From positions 50,137,847 to 50,201,846 of the forward strand of contig CP154954.1 of assembly GCA_039621445.1 (NCBI GenBank): a DNA stretch of 64,000 bases, read 5' to 3'. The stretch's first letter is position 1, and every line of letters starts with the position of its first letter. The notes under the pieces are model-generated. The model was not told the origin of the DNA, ran no database searches, and worked only from the letters and a program-made list of their open reading frames with translations. Of this stretch, positions 1 to 10,895 are shown piece by piece. This DNA is from Euglena gracilis. Lineage: Eukaryota > Euglenida > Euglenophyceae > Euglenales. The translations under genes and the position numbers were made by a program.

Positions 1-1
1 T

Positions 2-826
2 GAACTGCGCCCTGTAGCATTCTTCAGCAGAAAGCTACAAGGTGAAGACGGAAAAGGACAAGTCAAATGGAGCATACGAGAAAAGGAGACGTATGCCATT
101 GTCCTTATCCTACAAAAATTCCGAAGTTGGGTCGCCAGTTCACTCGTACAAATACTAGTGTTGACAGACCACGAGTCTCTCCAACACTGGTACACCGAAG
201 ACTTAAACAAAGCCATGTCCTCAGTTGGCCGAAGACGCCGATGGCACGATTTTTTGAGTCAATTCAACCTGGTGGTAGTTTATACACCAGGTCATACTCA
301 AAAAGTTGCTGACCCACTTTCACGTGCACCCTGGCATTACCCTGGTAACCATGACGAGGGTGATGCCACGTTCCACGGAAGTCGCGAAGCCGCCGAATAC
401 GCAAGGCGCGCAGACGCCGCAGACAACCTACTTGACAATTTTCCTGTCTCGCGGATTTGGCGGCGGATGCCGATATCCCCCGTACGGGGAAAACGACAAC
501 GCGGCAGAATGCCGGGCCCCCGCTGGGTCACGCGATCCGAATCCCCATCCCCTCTCTTCTTTCGAGAATGGGATTATTCCAAAGATGATTTTTACAATGA
601 TGTCGTACAAAGATTGCGTAATGGTGAATTGGTTGAGAATTATACCTTATCGCCTTTACGTTTGATTTTCCGGAATGATACCGGTTACAAGTACTGCATA
701 CCCTGTGACTTGGTTGATGACGTACTTTTATGTTATCACAACCAAGGTCACCCTGGGGCCCCCAAACCTCTTTCATTGGTGGGTCGCAGGTACTGTACAA
801 CCCTGACCGAAAAAAGATCTGTATAA
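2..826 (+). pseudogene. pol fragment: RNase H and start of integrase zinc-binding domain
   Basis: Open in frame 2 from the window edge. The first part carries the gypsy RNase H pattern: PVAFFSRKL near the start, LVLTDHESLQHW around 152-187 and VYTPGHTQKVADPLSRAPW around 275-331. A linker follows, then the first half of the H2C2 integrase zinc finger (YHNQGHPG around 732-755). Just after this, around 765-800, the frame is lost. The Cys half of the finger (RCQICQ) continues in frame 3 beyond a TGA at 804-806. A homopolymer-rich stretch of C and A near 755-770 is a likely indel site. Confidence 0.85.
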
Positions 827-1487
827 GCGCTGTTTACAAATTTCGCAACGGTGCCAAATTTGTCAAGCTGCGAAACCGCGCAGAGGTACCCCCCCTGGTA
901 CGATGGCCTTCTTCCCCGTACCAAATGACATTTTTACATCTCTCTGCATGGATTTTCTGGAACTTGAACCTTGCAAAGGAACAGATGACAAACTTTACGA
1001 TTATGTTCTTGTTGTCGTCTGTCGGCTGAGTGGGTACATAGTATCCATTCCATGCCAGAAAGCAGGGTTGACAGCACAAGTTTTAGCACAAATGTTTTTA
1101 GAAAGATGCATTTGCCTCATGGGTTTACCGAATGAAATCGTGAGTGATCAAGACCATTTGATTTCTTCTCGATTTTTTACAACTCTTTGTGGTTTACTCG
1201 GAATTGAGCAGCATTTTTCTATCATTTATCGTCCAAAAGGCAATGGTCGCGCTGAAGCGGCAGTGAAAGCTGTAGTCAACATGCTACGACTTTCACTGGC
1301 CGAATCGCACAACGCCTGGTTACAAGTATTACCCTGGTGTTTATTTTATATCAACACTTTACCGGGTCTGATATTACAATACTCACCGTACAAAATCGTC
1401 TTCGGACGAGACCCCCCAGCCATTGGCGACATCCCGTCAGAACGACCTGCTCGTTCTAGCGTGAGTTGCGAAAACATGGTTCTCTGA
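807..1487 (+). pseudogene. pol fragment: integrase catalytic core (DD35E)
   Basis: Frame 3 continues the zinc finger (RCQICQAAKPRRG) and runs into the integrase core. The catalytic triad is visible: Asp in MDFLEL, Asp in VSDQDHL and Glu in GNGRAEAAV. I count exactly 35 residues between the second Asp and the Glu, as in retroviral-type integrases. The enzyme would join element cDNA to host DNA in the nucleus. The frame ends at a TGA (1485-1487) while the true continuation lies in frame 1 and already starts upstream at about 1477, so an indel between roughly 1440 and 1477 separates the two. Confidence 0.88.
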
Positions 1488-2025
1488 AGTAGAATCATTG
1501 CGCACGGATGTGCAAAAGCGCGTAGTCGCTATACACTTACAAAAACAGAGACAATTCTTACAAGCTTACAAATCACCGACATACAACCCAGGTGACCGCA
1601 TGTGGGTTCGGAACAGTAGAACCCGCATGCAATCCACGAAGTTGGACCCCCTCTGGATCGGACCATGTGAGATCCTTGATCGGTTGGGTACAAGTGGGCG
1701 CTACAAAGTCGCTTTACCCAACGGTGTCGAGGATGTACACATGGATGACTTCAAACCATACCTGACTCCACCAAACGGTAAAGCAATACCCTGTCTCTAC
1801 TTCAAACCACGGTCAAAACTGCCTGAGACAGATGATTTTGTCGTTGACAAAATCCTCGACCACAAAGTAGACAGAGGTGTACATTACTGGAAAGTACGGT
1901 GGAAAGGAAATGGTCCCGAAGAGGACACTTGGGAACCAGCAACTAGTTTTGTTGGTTACATCCAACAAGACTGGAAGCTATGGAACAAACGAAACAACAT
2001 TGACATTTCTGTAAATACCTTCTAA
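1477..2025 (+). pseudogene. pol fragment: integrase C-terminal module and chromodomain
   Basis: Frame 1 resumes at [15 protein letters not shown] and includes the GPY/F-like region ([11 protein letters not shown], then [12 protein letters not shown]). It ends in a chromodomain with the pattern [14 protein letters not shown], then [19 protein letters not shown] (about 1837-1941). Chromodomains at this position define chromoviruses and usually direct insertion to modified chromatin. The TAA stop is at 2023-2025, followed at once by a purine stretch, AAGGGAGGA. Confidence 0.88.
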
Positions 2026-2325
2026 GGGAGGATATACAAAGATGTCCAAGATTTTGTCCATAGCTTGGACTTTTGACAAAATGTATAATGGGCGGATGCC
2101 AAACCATTTTGTCCCTAGCGAAGGACTTTTCGCTAAAGGACTACGGTCCTATACAATCCATTTTTACACTTGGAGCTACAATTTTGATTTTACAATTATT
2201 GCAAACATACAATTATTTTTGTGTTTCTGTACACTTGGTTGCATGCGTACAATGTTACCGTACAATGCCTTATTTCTCTGTTTCCCCACAGCTCAGTACT
2301 TGCTACTATCTGCTTTTTTTTCAAG
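2026..2325. other. spacer after pol with polypurine-like tract
   Basis: No protein is recognised. The stretch begins with AAGGGAGGA (2024-2032), which could be the polypurine tract that primes plus-strand synthesis. If so, a long terminal repeat would begin close by, but no second copy exists in the window to test it. Two perfect small hairpins lie at 2116-2135 and 2137-2150. Confidence 0.4.
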
Positions 2326-4392
2326 ATGGATGCTGGAGGAAGGGGACCTGGTCCTCCGACCTCCCAACCGTATGTTCCCCCTGGACAACCTCCTACGGGA
2401 GGACCCCCTCACCCACAACCTCCTTCGGGAGGACGAGGACTTGCACTCCCTCGTGGAGAGCAAGTCCCCGGTCGGCATGTACAAGCTGTTTCGGCAGCAA
2501 GGCCCGTAGTGGCAGCCCCTCCGTTACAAGCTGCTCCGGCAGCAAGGCCCGCAGTGGCAAATCCCCCTGTGACTCAACATGCGGTTCCGCATGTTGCTCC
2601 AGAACAAACGACACTTGGTGGCATACAGTCTCAACCTATGATTCCACAACAAACGGAATCTGCCTATGAACAGTTCGCGGTGCCGCAACCGCGGCCCCCA
2701 AGGAGATATGATCTGGCTAGTAGCAGTGGCCAACGCGCTGCTTTTGCGGCGGTAGAACAACAATATATACAATCGGAACAACGACAATGGGCTTAACAAC
2801 TACGTAGTCACTATTACCCCGCACAACCGCCACAAGGGCAGTATGCCGCACAACCAGAACCCCCACAAGGACAGTATGCCGCACAACCAGAACCCCCACA
2901 AAGGCAGTATGCCACACAACCAGAACCCCCACAAAGGCAGTATGCCGCTCCCGTTATGCCTCGGTTCCCCAAGTACATGGGTGAACTGACAACGGCTTCA
3001 ACAGATACAATTCGTAACGCTCTGCGCATGTGCGCAGAGGACAGACCGGATCCCTTCATCCGAGTGATGTGGGATTCGTACTGCCGACAATTGCTTGCAA
3101 TCGCCAACAGGCCTATCGCCACCTGGGACATGTGGTCCCAGAGTACGATAGCGGGTAGAATCTTCTTCCAACCCGGAGAATCCGGACTTCCAGACAACGT
3201 AACCCTCAGGGACCTGGGAGTCCTGGTCCCGCCTGTGCTCCGCGGAGTGCACCCAGTGGGTGCTTACGCGGAACACATGCGCCGCTATACTCCTGAACTC
3301 ACAGAAAGTGAGATGGGTGATGTACAAATGCAAGAACCAATATACTTACCACAACAACGTTTTTCTTCTCCCCCACCCATGCCACCTGCCCGGAACTGGG
3401 AGGCTGGTATGCCATCACAATACGCTATGCAGGCCGAAGAGCCATACGATGAAACCTATACCGACGAGATGGCCGAAGAGCCTTATGACGAGTATACAAC
3501 GGCAGAACCAGAGCCGGAGTATACCATGGAAACTGACGAACCACCTCAACCGGCCCCTCAACCCTCACAACCCGTACAAACTCAACCATCGGCACAATCT
3601 CAACCGCAACCACCGACAACCCCCGCCGTACCACTGCCGGAACCGACAGCGATACGGGTTGTCGGAGAAAACCCCCTGCGTCCCGTAGTGGACAATATTC
3701 ACTATGAACGAGTACCACAATCTGCGGATTTCGCTTACACATCCAAAGGAGAACAATATCTTCCCCTTGACAAAATTTACGAACTTGGATCCCATTTGGG
3801 AGCTATCAACGTAAAAGGAGTGATAATGGATGGCATTGGTCCAAACTCCAAAATTTTGGGTATACCCACCTGGGCACTACCCGAAGTTTTGCGTGTGAAT
3901 GCACCACCACATCCACCTGGCCCAATGGAACAACTCGCTTTGGCGACGAATCTCGTGCCGCCAGTAGCTCAACCTACTCCGGCACAACATACAAAACCGG
4001 TACAAGCAGTTTCGACTGCACAATCAACATCTACACCGCCTGCCGCATCCGCAGCAGGTTCAAACCAACCTACACCTATACAAAGAACAGGACCCCCTGC
4101 TCAAGCCGCGCAGTCGGCACGTGTAAAAGTACCCGCACAATCTACAATTCCTGTTCGACCACCTCCTGTCACAACACCTTCACAACCGGCTTCGGCTGGA
4201 CAGACACAACCACCTGTTGAACCGGGACAACCTTTCTCGGGTCAACCCAGGTTTGAGTCGCCAGCACAACGCGCCACTTACAAGGAAGCTCTACAACATT
4301 TGACGGCCCAACAAAACAATACAACGTTGACGCGCGCAAACGTCCGCGTGGACCGGAGTGTGCAACACCACCACAAACACGTCCAACGCTAG
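2326..4392 (+). pseudogene. unrecognised P/Q/A-rich ORF with one in-frame stop
   Basis: ATG at 2326 in a reasonable context begins MDAGGRGPGPPTSQPY. The frame stays open to 4392 except for a TAA at 2794-2796. Beyond that stop the sequence continues with a short tandem peptide repeat (QYAAQPEPPQG-like, four units, about 2815-2946), a folded-looking stretch of about 110 residues with conserved-looking Trp and Cys, and then a long low-complexity P/Q/T tail. I do not recognise a family. Position after a chromovirus pol and similar base usage suggest either an extra 3' ORF of the same element or the gag region of a neighbouring copy. No CCHC knuckle, protease or reverse transcriptase motif is visible. 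Confidence 0.45.
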
Positions 4393-4409
4393 ACACACAA
4401 CGCCGTCGT

Positions 4410-6050
4410 TTGGACGACGATCCACAAAGCGCGCAGGCGCAACGTGATCGTCAGGACAATGATGACCTGCCGATCCCGTCGAACGTTCAACATTCCTTAC
4501 AAGAAATCTATCACCAAATGCGACCAGACAACCCCTCTGATGACATCGCTGGACATTACACCGCAGGTGTAACTGTTACAATGTGGAGAAAAACACGAGC
4601 ATACCGAAAAGACGGTGCATACCGTTGGAACGAACAAGAGCGCGAAGTCGCAAAAGGACAGAAAGGCCAGAAAGGCAAAGGAAAGAGCGAAGGCTCACAA
4701 CCAGGTTACGACCTGGACGTACAATTTATGATTGACCATCTGTTCTGGATCTCAGACGGATGTGATACAATTATGCACGAATATTACGAGGAACAACACC
4801 CCTGGGTTGTTGCTCCTGAAGTACATCACAACATGGTCAAACTCTACAAGGAAAAAGCCCGTGGCTTTTTCTTCGACGGTACAATTTCCTGTTACGAAAG
4901 CCAGGATGGCATCGACAATTTGCCGGGTTTCTGGCAACTACTTTTTTGGCTCGGATTCCATTGCATGAACTTCGGTTCATTTGCAATGCCCGCCAGCAAA
5001 GCGCACTACTTGCCACATCCAAAGCTACAATACGGATGGGAATCATCCCTTGACGCACTGACGACAATGTTCGACAATATCCGAGAAATCGGACCACAAG
5101 GAATACAATGGGAAGTATTCCCACTTCCAAAGGATATACAATTGGTGACACACGAAATGTTCTGTTACAACTACCAAATCTTCCTCAACGAACACTACGG
5201 CCCCCACTTCCAAGTGGTCGGAATCGACCTGACATACCCACAAAAATTCGTGCTTTGGTGCACCCACTGCCACCACAAGTTCCCCGTGGACTTCTGGGGC
5301 TTTGGCGTGCGCGGTCGGACAACCGACCGCCCAAACGCACAAAGGGCGCAGCCCCACCCACGCGAATGGGGGGAGGCCCAACAACAACGAAGACTACTTG
5401 GACACATATGCCACAATCCCCTCGAAGCCAGGGAAATCGGATACGCCAGACTAAACCACCGACAAATGCTTCTGCACATGCAGACGTTCCAATGGAGAGC
5501 ATGGGTGTCCTATGCTCTGGAAATCTACAATTTATTCAACCCAAAACAACAACTCCCACAAGAATACCTCCCTCTTCGACCCGAATGGGACGAAGACGGA
5601 AAACGGAAGTACATTAAACGCCTGTTTGGCGAAACCCTCCGAAGAGAGGACTTTGCCCCATTTTTCAAAGGCCGACGTACAAATAAGGATGGGTTGGCCA
5701 TCCCAATACTGGACTGACTTCCTCGCGGATTGGGAGGAAACAAATTTGTCGGATGGCAAAATTTCCGTCTGCGACCACGTATAAAACTCCCTGAACCTCA
5801 GCCGGCGGAGTCCGAAGCAGCGCAGTCTGCAGTTGAACAACCTCCAACGGCTGCATCATCTACAACGTCAACAGCCAAAGCAGCAGCGAAGCCTGCAACC
5901 AAACGTTCGGAAGAACGTTTGCCACAACCTCCACCTACACCTACAATGTCTGTGGAACACACTCCCGTACACTCTTCAGACTCTTCGTCCGTTTCCTCTT
6001 CTGGGACATCCAGCGATGAGGAAATGGAAGAACGGACAGACATGATATGA
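4410..6050 (+). pseudogene. unrecognised ORF, frame 3, with internal stop
   Basis: Open from about 4410 to a TGA at 5715-5717, then open again in the same frame to 6050. The first part (about 435 residues) is globular in composition, rich in Trp, His, Tyr and Phe, with a lone CTHCHH motif (about 5259-5276). A basic GQKGQKGKGK patch lies near 4657-4686. The second part is Ser/Thr/Glu-rich and ends in an acidic Ser run. It follows the previous frame after a shift near 4392-4410. No ATG lies at the left end, so this looks like a continuation of a longer broken reading frame. Function unknown. Confidence 0.45.
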
Positions 6051-6081
6051 ACACAGTACACGTTCCGTCTCCTCCGCATCT

Positions 6082-6627
6082 GTGGAGTCTGAACCGGAAG
6101 ATACCGGCGTACAACATGCTCTAAGGGCCGAAGTGCCAACTACAACACCTGCTCAAACACGTTCACAAACACCATTGCCAGACGCGGAACCTGACGCGCC
6201 TGCAGAATTTGCAATGGCCGAAGTGCCTGCAGATTCCACAACGGCCGCAGCGCCTTCGACAGAAGTGGTTCCACCTACTTCCGCACATGCGGAAGCTACA
6301 CACGAAGTAACTTATGCTGAGATAATCGCATTTCGCGAACTGATTTCAAGACAACAACGAGAAGGTATCGACAGATACCAAGACCCAGACGACTTTATAC
6401 TCATACCACCACATGTTGGACGCGCTTCAGAACGCGTCCTCGGAAGCGTCCGAAGTGGCGTAGCCTCGATGGTTGCAATGGTGCGATCGAGGTCCTCTTC
6501 TTCAACGCGAAGTCCCCGTGACACGGGACTTGGCGAGAAACCACACAAGAAGCTACGGCTTCCACCACAGTACTGGCAGCAGACGCGGCCAGCTCTACTC
6601 CTGATGTCCAAACACCCGAAGTGGTGA
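6082..6627 (+). pseudogene. unrecognised ORF, frame 1 continuation
   Basis: About 180 residues, T/P/A-rich at first, then a short ordered-looking part (TYAEIIAFRELISRQQ) and a Ser/Arg tract. It overlaps the next frame by a few bases, and the frame change at 6600-6627 coincides with a perfect hairpin (6613-6626). Composition matches the ORFs on both sides, which favours one damaged coding region over separate genes. Confidence 0.4.
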
Positions 6628-7793
6628 CAACAAATGAATCGACTACGGTCGAACAAACGCCACCACATGACACAACACCCGTAGTGGTACACACACCTGA
6701 ACAGGTGGTACCGACGGCTCCTGACGTACCACCTACCACCACACCAACGGTAAAACCTGCTCCAAAGTCGCCTGCAGAACGCCTCCTTCCGCCACAGCGG
6801 AAAGAGAAAGGCAGTAAGCCTAAGGCTAAACCACAGCCTGCAGAACCGTGCAAACCCTCTGAACGACGTAACGAACCAAAACCACCTCCACCTGGGAGTG
6901 GTAGCAAATCAGGAAAGCGGGCGAAGACCCCAGCTGCTACCACACCAGAACCGACATATACCGAAGTGGCCGGGAGAAGCCGGGTCACTTCTACCCTCCG
7001 AGGTAGAACTCGACAAGATACAACGTCTGATACCTCGCAAGAGGAAAACATGCCGGTGGACGATAATGCCACCCTTTGGCAAGAAGACATTATCTCCAAC
7101 CTGCCAAGCGTCGAAGAACGCATTGCCATGATACAATCTGCCCGCGAACGCGGTATTTCGTTGAACAAGTGGATTGAACCATTGTTTTTCAATGAACAGA
7201 AGTACAACTACTATGTTCGCCATATTTGGCGATTCTACAATGCCAGATCACCAAGAGTGTTTGCCCAATACCTTGGGGAAACATTCCTGTTTGACAATAG
7301 ACCGAATGGTCAAACAGCATGGCTCTGTACTGTTTGTCACAACATTCGTAACAGCATGCCAGCTGTGCATGTCTGTTATGCGGACAACAAACGGAAAAAT
7401 TTTCACCACAACGAATTCGTTCCAAATACAGCCGCTTTGATTTGCGGTGATTGCATCATCGCCTGGAGAAAACTGAACAACTTCCGTTGGTCGGAAGAGG
7501 ACAGAGACCGTGACGTACCAGTTTTCTGTGTCAACTGCCTACGGGCAGACATATATTTGCCCGCAGATGGCGGAAATCTCAAGATCGTACCCGGAAGCGA
7601 GGACGTTCTGGAAGATTTTCTTAATTTTTACAAAACAAAACGACAAATGTACCAAATGTACCAACACAAAAGCTTCAAAAAAGCTGAGGCTTTTGACCAC
7701 GGCGGAATCGCCTATGACTTCCAAACTGATTCCGGCGGAATCAGACTTGCTGTGGAATGTACAAAAGCGCGATTGACCCTTACTCTTCAATGA
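6621..7793 (+). pseudogene. unrecognised ORF with Cys pairs, frame 3
   Basis: A Pro/Lys/Thr-rich leader is followed from about 7030 by a globular part. It carries three Cys pairs spaced like zinc-binding knuckles: CTVCHN near 7327, CGDC near 7444 and CVNC near 7528. A His/Asn-rich segment lies between the first two. This could be a treble-clef-like or RING-like metal site, but spacing alone does not identify a family. The end (TLTLQ, stop at 7791-7793) is followed by a frame change into the next ORF. Confidence 0.45.
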
Positions 7794-7869
7794 TGATGAC
7801 TGGAAACGAGTCATTTACCCACTCTTTACAAAGCCTTCAACGGTTTCTGAAACCACACAACGATGGTTA

Positions 7870-8289
7870 TTGCCCGACTATCCACCTGAACGACATGGTT
7901 ACGAACATTACTCAGAATGGGTTGGAACCATTCTGAAACCACACATAACCCGCTGTGCCTGTGCATCCCGCGCGCATAACGTTGATTTCAACGCTCTGCC
8001 TGGAATGCCACCACAGGTACCAGCAAACCATCCAAGATGGAACTATTACATATGGCCTGCAACTTTTCCGAGAGTTTTCCGGGAAAACTTGCAGATGTAC
8101 CTCCACAAGCGAGCTGAAATGCTCAAAACCGAACTGCCCAAGGAAATACAAGAAGTCAAAAGTTGGGTTATCCAACGGATCAACATGGATGATCCTGACA
8201 AGGATACCCTAGACCTACGTCCAACCGAAATGACCTTGGTACAAGACCCACACATGGGTGATTACTTTAAGGAAGACCGCAAACGTTGA
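7870..8289 (+). pseudogene. unrecognised ORF, frame 1 tail of the downstream coding region
   Basis: About 139 residues (DYPPERHGYEHYSEW at the start, DPHMGDYFKEDRKR at the end). It has plausible protein composition and a CACASRAH segment, but no recognised domain. A perfect 9-bp hairpin (arms 7912-7920 and 7928-7936) lies inside it. It seems to be the last piece of the coding region that begins at 2326. Confidence 0.4.
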
Positions 8290-9007
8290 GGGTTTCCTGT
8301 CTCCTACAATCAGCTACGGCTGAGATGGGCGTAGTCCCGCATAATGAGCGAAGTCTCGAGCGTGAATACGCACTTCATCATCGCGTTCAACACCGTTTCA
8401 AGACACAGTGGCGGAATCGCCTTAAGTTCGGTCGGTAACACGTTGATCGCGAAGATTCAAGACCACAAAGACACTACGGTGTCAAGTAAGAAGACACACG
8501 AAGCACAGCATGCGCGCCAGAATTCTTTTGCGCTTTGTGCTCCAAACACGGTAACCGTAATTGGGAACCAGACCATGGTATCCTGGTACTGTCTCCCTGA
8601 ACCTGGGACTGTGCCTGGCATCCCAACTGTCCTGGTCCAGAAGGGAAATCGGGCAGAGCCCTGGGAGGGGGATGTGTACCAGGCAGCCATTCTGCCATGG
8701 CACTGTGTACCAGATACAATGGCCTACGGCCTACAAGCTGGCTACGGCCGGGCTGTACACAGTGGCATGGTTAAACCATAAGACAAAGAGACAATCTCAG
8801 AGCTAGCGAAAGCTTAGCGAAAGTAACTGGTTCCTAATTCAAGGTTATTGGGTTTGGTGCTTTGCAATTCTGTTTTAGAATTCTGAGGGCGAAGTCCCAA
8901 TTGAATACAAGTTTTATTTCTTTATTTTACAAAGCTCGAAAGAGCAAAAGTCACTTTCATATAAGGGACTGCGGTCCCACCAATTCTTCTGCTTGTGTGC
9001 TTTGCAT
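8290..9007. other. non-coding stretch rich in small hairpins
   Basis: The only longer frame (8344-8781, 145 codons) is not protein-like and is crossed by hairpins, so I do not call a gene. Perfect hairpins at 8310-8323, 8327-8338, 8346-8357, 8470-8483, 8887-8898 and 8965-8978 continue the pattern of the upstream coding region. This suggests the same element extends to about 9.0 kb. Confidence 0.4.
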
Positions 9008-10517
9008 TCAAAAGGAGAAAAGGGAAGCAAATTTTATTGTTACTCCCCCCACGGGCTTTTCCGGAGGAAAGCATAAGTAGAACAGCCGGGGTGGGACGTA
9101 CACTTGTCTCCCCCTCTTTCCCCCATTGAATTTATTTTCTGGATAAGATGATTCTGGGGGGGCTGGGTTGGGGGTGTTGGACATTGCACCCCTAGGTCCC
9201 CTAGGGCCCTTGGAAAAAGAAATTTTTTCTGGGGGGATGTGCATGCACTCTCTCCCTCTCTGCTCACCTCTCTGGATGATCTTGTTGTTGGAAGACATAC
9301 CATAGGGCTTAATGCCCCTGTTTGGCCTATCTGGTCTTCTCCAGGTTGATGTGGTTGGTTCACATACCATAGGGGGGCCTCTATGGGTCCCCCTCTTGAT
9401 TGAATCATTGGGAATTGAGGAATAATTGTTGGAGGGGTTCCTGCCCCTCCCTCCATAAGGGCCACTGTGGGTCCCTTTTCCTCCTGGGGCTGGGTCAATG
9501 AAAGGGCCACTGTGGGTCCCTTTTTCCCCCATTTTTGGCAGAGGGCCTCTGTGGGTCCCTCGGGGGATTTCTCCAGCAGCTGCCTTAGCTTCTGGCTACT
9601 GTGGTGGTCACTGTGGGTCCACCCTGCTGGTGCTTTAGCTTCTTGGTGGCCACTGTGGGTCCACCTTGCTGGTCTCCAAGGTTTCCATGTATAAATTTTT
9701 TTCCATAATCCATCTTGTGGTCTTCCAGGCCTTGATTTCTTCTTCGCCTCCAACCCCATTGGAAATCTGGGGGGGGCTGCTGTGACCCCCCATTGTCCCC
9801 TTGAGAGGGGCTGTTGTGATAGATGAATTGGGGGGGTTGGACAGACCTTTTCTGCCCCTTCCTGAGGGGATTTGCTTGAAAAACTGGCCCCCATGGCCCC
9901 TGTGGTGTTGACCTCCTTGGCCTTGATTCCATCTCCCCATCTTCTGGCCAATTTGTGCCCAGGCTTCTGGGCGCCTTTGGGGGAGATGCCCCTGATGTGT
10001 GGGCTTTGATTGGCCAAGAATGTTGCATTTGAAGCATTTTGGGCCCACATGGCCCAGTCTTTGCCCACAAAGGGCTGGTGCTGGCTTCTGTCTTCTGGGC
10101 CTTCTGGCCACTGTGGTCCAAGGACCGTGGCCGTCACTGGGGGGGGGGGGGTTGGGCTGGGAAATTTCTGGGGTGGGGGGCTGGGTGGGAAGAACGGCCA
10201 CGGTTTGCCACGTGATGACCGCATCTCCAAGTTCTCCAGCTGCTGCGGCATCTGCTCCAGGACGTCCGCGGCCGTGAAATTCCAATTTCTTCTCAACTGC
10301 ATTGTTCATTGAAGTCAAATTTGAAATTTGATAATTGAATTTTGATTTGATATTCGTCTGGTTCGTGTCCTTCTGGATATTGAATTGATATTGACTTCTT
10401 TTCTTGGTTCTTCTTCGTTCGTGAACTCTTTTCCTTTCTTCTGGGTGTCGAAGGGCAATTCGGACTCCCACGACAAAGGAAGGGGGAGGAAGGGACCAAG
10501 AGGGCGAAGCACAAGAA
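9008..10517 (-). mobile_element. DIRS-like retroelement fragment (5' part only)
   Basis: In minus orientation this begins at the 58-bp inverted-repeat arm (10460-10517), runs through a leader and then a gag-like ORF, and stops near 9.0 kb without any reverse transcriptase. Its leader and ORF resemble those of the complete copy at 10895-15047: both contain TTGCCCTTCGAC-like leader sequence and both encode the peptide DGHGPWTTV (here around 10105-10135). It is therefore a second, truncated and diverged copy of the same family. Confidence 0.7.
9040..10302 (-). pseudogene. gag-like ORF of the truncated DIRS-like copy
   Basis: Minus-strand frames stay open across this region because it is G-rich, so the exact frame is ambiguous. 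The peptide DGHGPWTTVARRPRRQ, shared with the complete copy, and a following KCFKC pair lie in the frame that is open from about 11056 to 9635. The overlapping frame 10302-9040 is longer at its 3' end. A frameshift between them is likely. The product would be a basic, Gln/Gly/Pro-rich structural protein. The 3' part contains imperfect repeats of a GGGTCC-containing unit between about 9435 and 9665. Confidence 0.5.
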
Positions 10518-10895
10518 GATGGTGAGGTCCTGCTTTCCTTGCCGGCTGTTCTGTTTCTGGTGTGTTTGTGCGTGCGCGGGGGGTGCTTCTTACTGCGCCT
10601 TTGTTGCCGGAGTTGGCGATGATGAGGCCTCCTCCGACACCTTGGCGAAGCTGAACCGCCGTGGCCCCGTCCCCCCCCCCCTCTCCCATGGTCGCTTGGT
10701 GGCCCCCCCCTGATGGGGATGGTGGTCTCTTTCTGTGTTTCTGGGTGGGTGGTTGGGGCTGTGTGGTTGGGGGTCCCTTTTCTGGTTGGGATGTTTTTCT
10801 GCTGATTTTTTTGGGTGGGAGGGTTGGGCTGACCATGTTCTTGTGCTTCGCCCTCTTGGTCCCTTCCTCCCCCTTCCTTTGTCGTGGGAGTCCGA
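10460..10895. repeat. 58-bp perfect inverted repeat enclosing 320 bp
   Basis: The left arm is 10460-10517 and the right arm is 10838-10895; I compared them base by base and find no mismatch. The enclosed 320 bp begins with a copy of the DIRS-like terminal sequence in plus orientation (10518-10620, matching the complement of 14932-15021 with few changes). The structure sits exactly between the truncated copy and the complete copy. The right arm ends where the complete copy's terminal repeat begins. Confidence 0.9.

Larger units (their letters stand above)
1..2025 (+). mobile_element. Ty3/gypsy chromovirus retrotransposon, 3' part of pol, decayed
   Basis: Order along the DNA is RNase H, integrase zinc-binding region, integrase core, integrase C-terminal module and chromodomain, the 3' half of a chromovirus pol. 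The window edge removes everything upstream (gag, protease, most of reverse transcriptase). The reading frame changes near 765-800 and again near 1440-1477, and a TGA lies at 804-806, so this copy cannot make one protein as it stands. No long terminal repeat can be recognised, because only one side of the element is in the window. Recognition is by motif; the family assignment is firm, the subfamily is not determined. Confidence 0.9.
1517..8978 (+). repeat. dispersed micro-hairpins with constant loops and varied stems
   Basis: Class I is a 14-nt hairpin with 5-bp stem closed by C:G around a UNCG loop: 2137-2150, 2389-2402, 2419-2432 (CCTCC-TTCG-GGAGG), 2530-2543 (GCTGC-TCCG-GCAGC), 6549-6562, 6639-6652, 8310-8323, 8470-8483 and 8965-8978 (GGGAC-TGCG-GTCCC). 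Class II has a 3-4-bp stem around CGNAGW: 1517-1530, 1633-1646, 1913-1926, 2502-2513, 2547-2558, 3432-3443, 3471-3482, 3680-3693, 4640-4651, 5636-5649, 6126-6137, 6216-6227, 6613-6626, 6677-6688, 8327-8338, 8346-8357 and 8887-8898. Others with longer stems are at 2575-2596, 4556-4572, 4851-4871, 5901-5920 (loop GGAA), 6278-6295, 6364-6379 and 7912-7936. All stems listed are perfect Watson-Crick by eye. Confidence 0.85.

Noticed and set aside
765-1477. Introns as the cause of frame changes in the gypsy pol
   Set aside because: The shifts are of one or a few bases with no missing or extra DNA at the junctions, and a TGA interrupts the finger, which fits decay.
2026-2325. A long terminal repeat starting after AAGGGAGGA
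   Set aside because: No second copy exists in the window and no reliable TG...CA ends can be fixed.
8344-8781. 145-codon plus-strand ORF
   Set aside because: Atypical composition, and it is covered by the hairpin repeats; no start context or homology.
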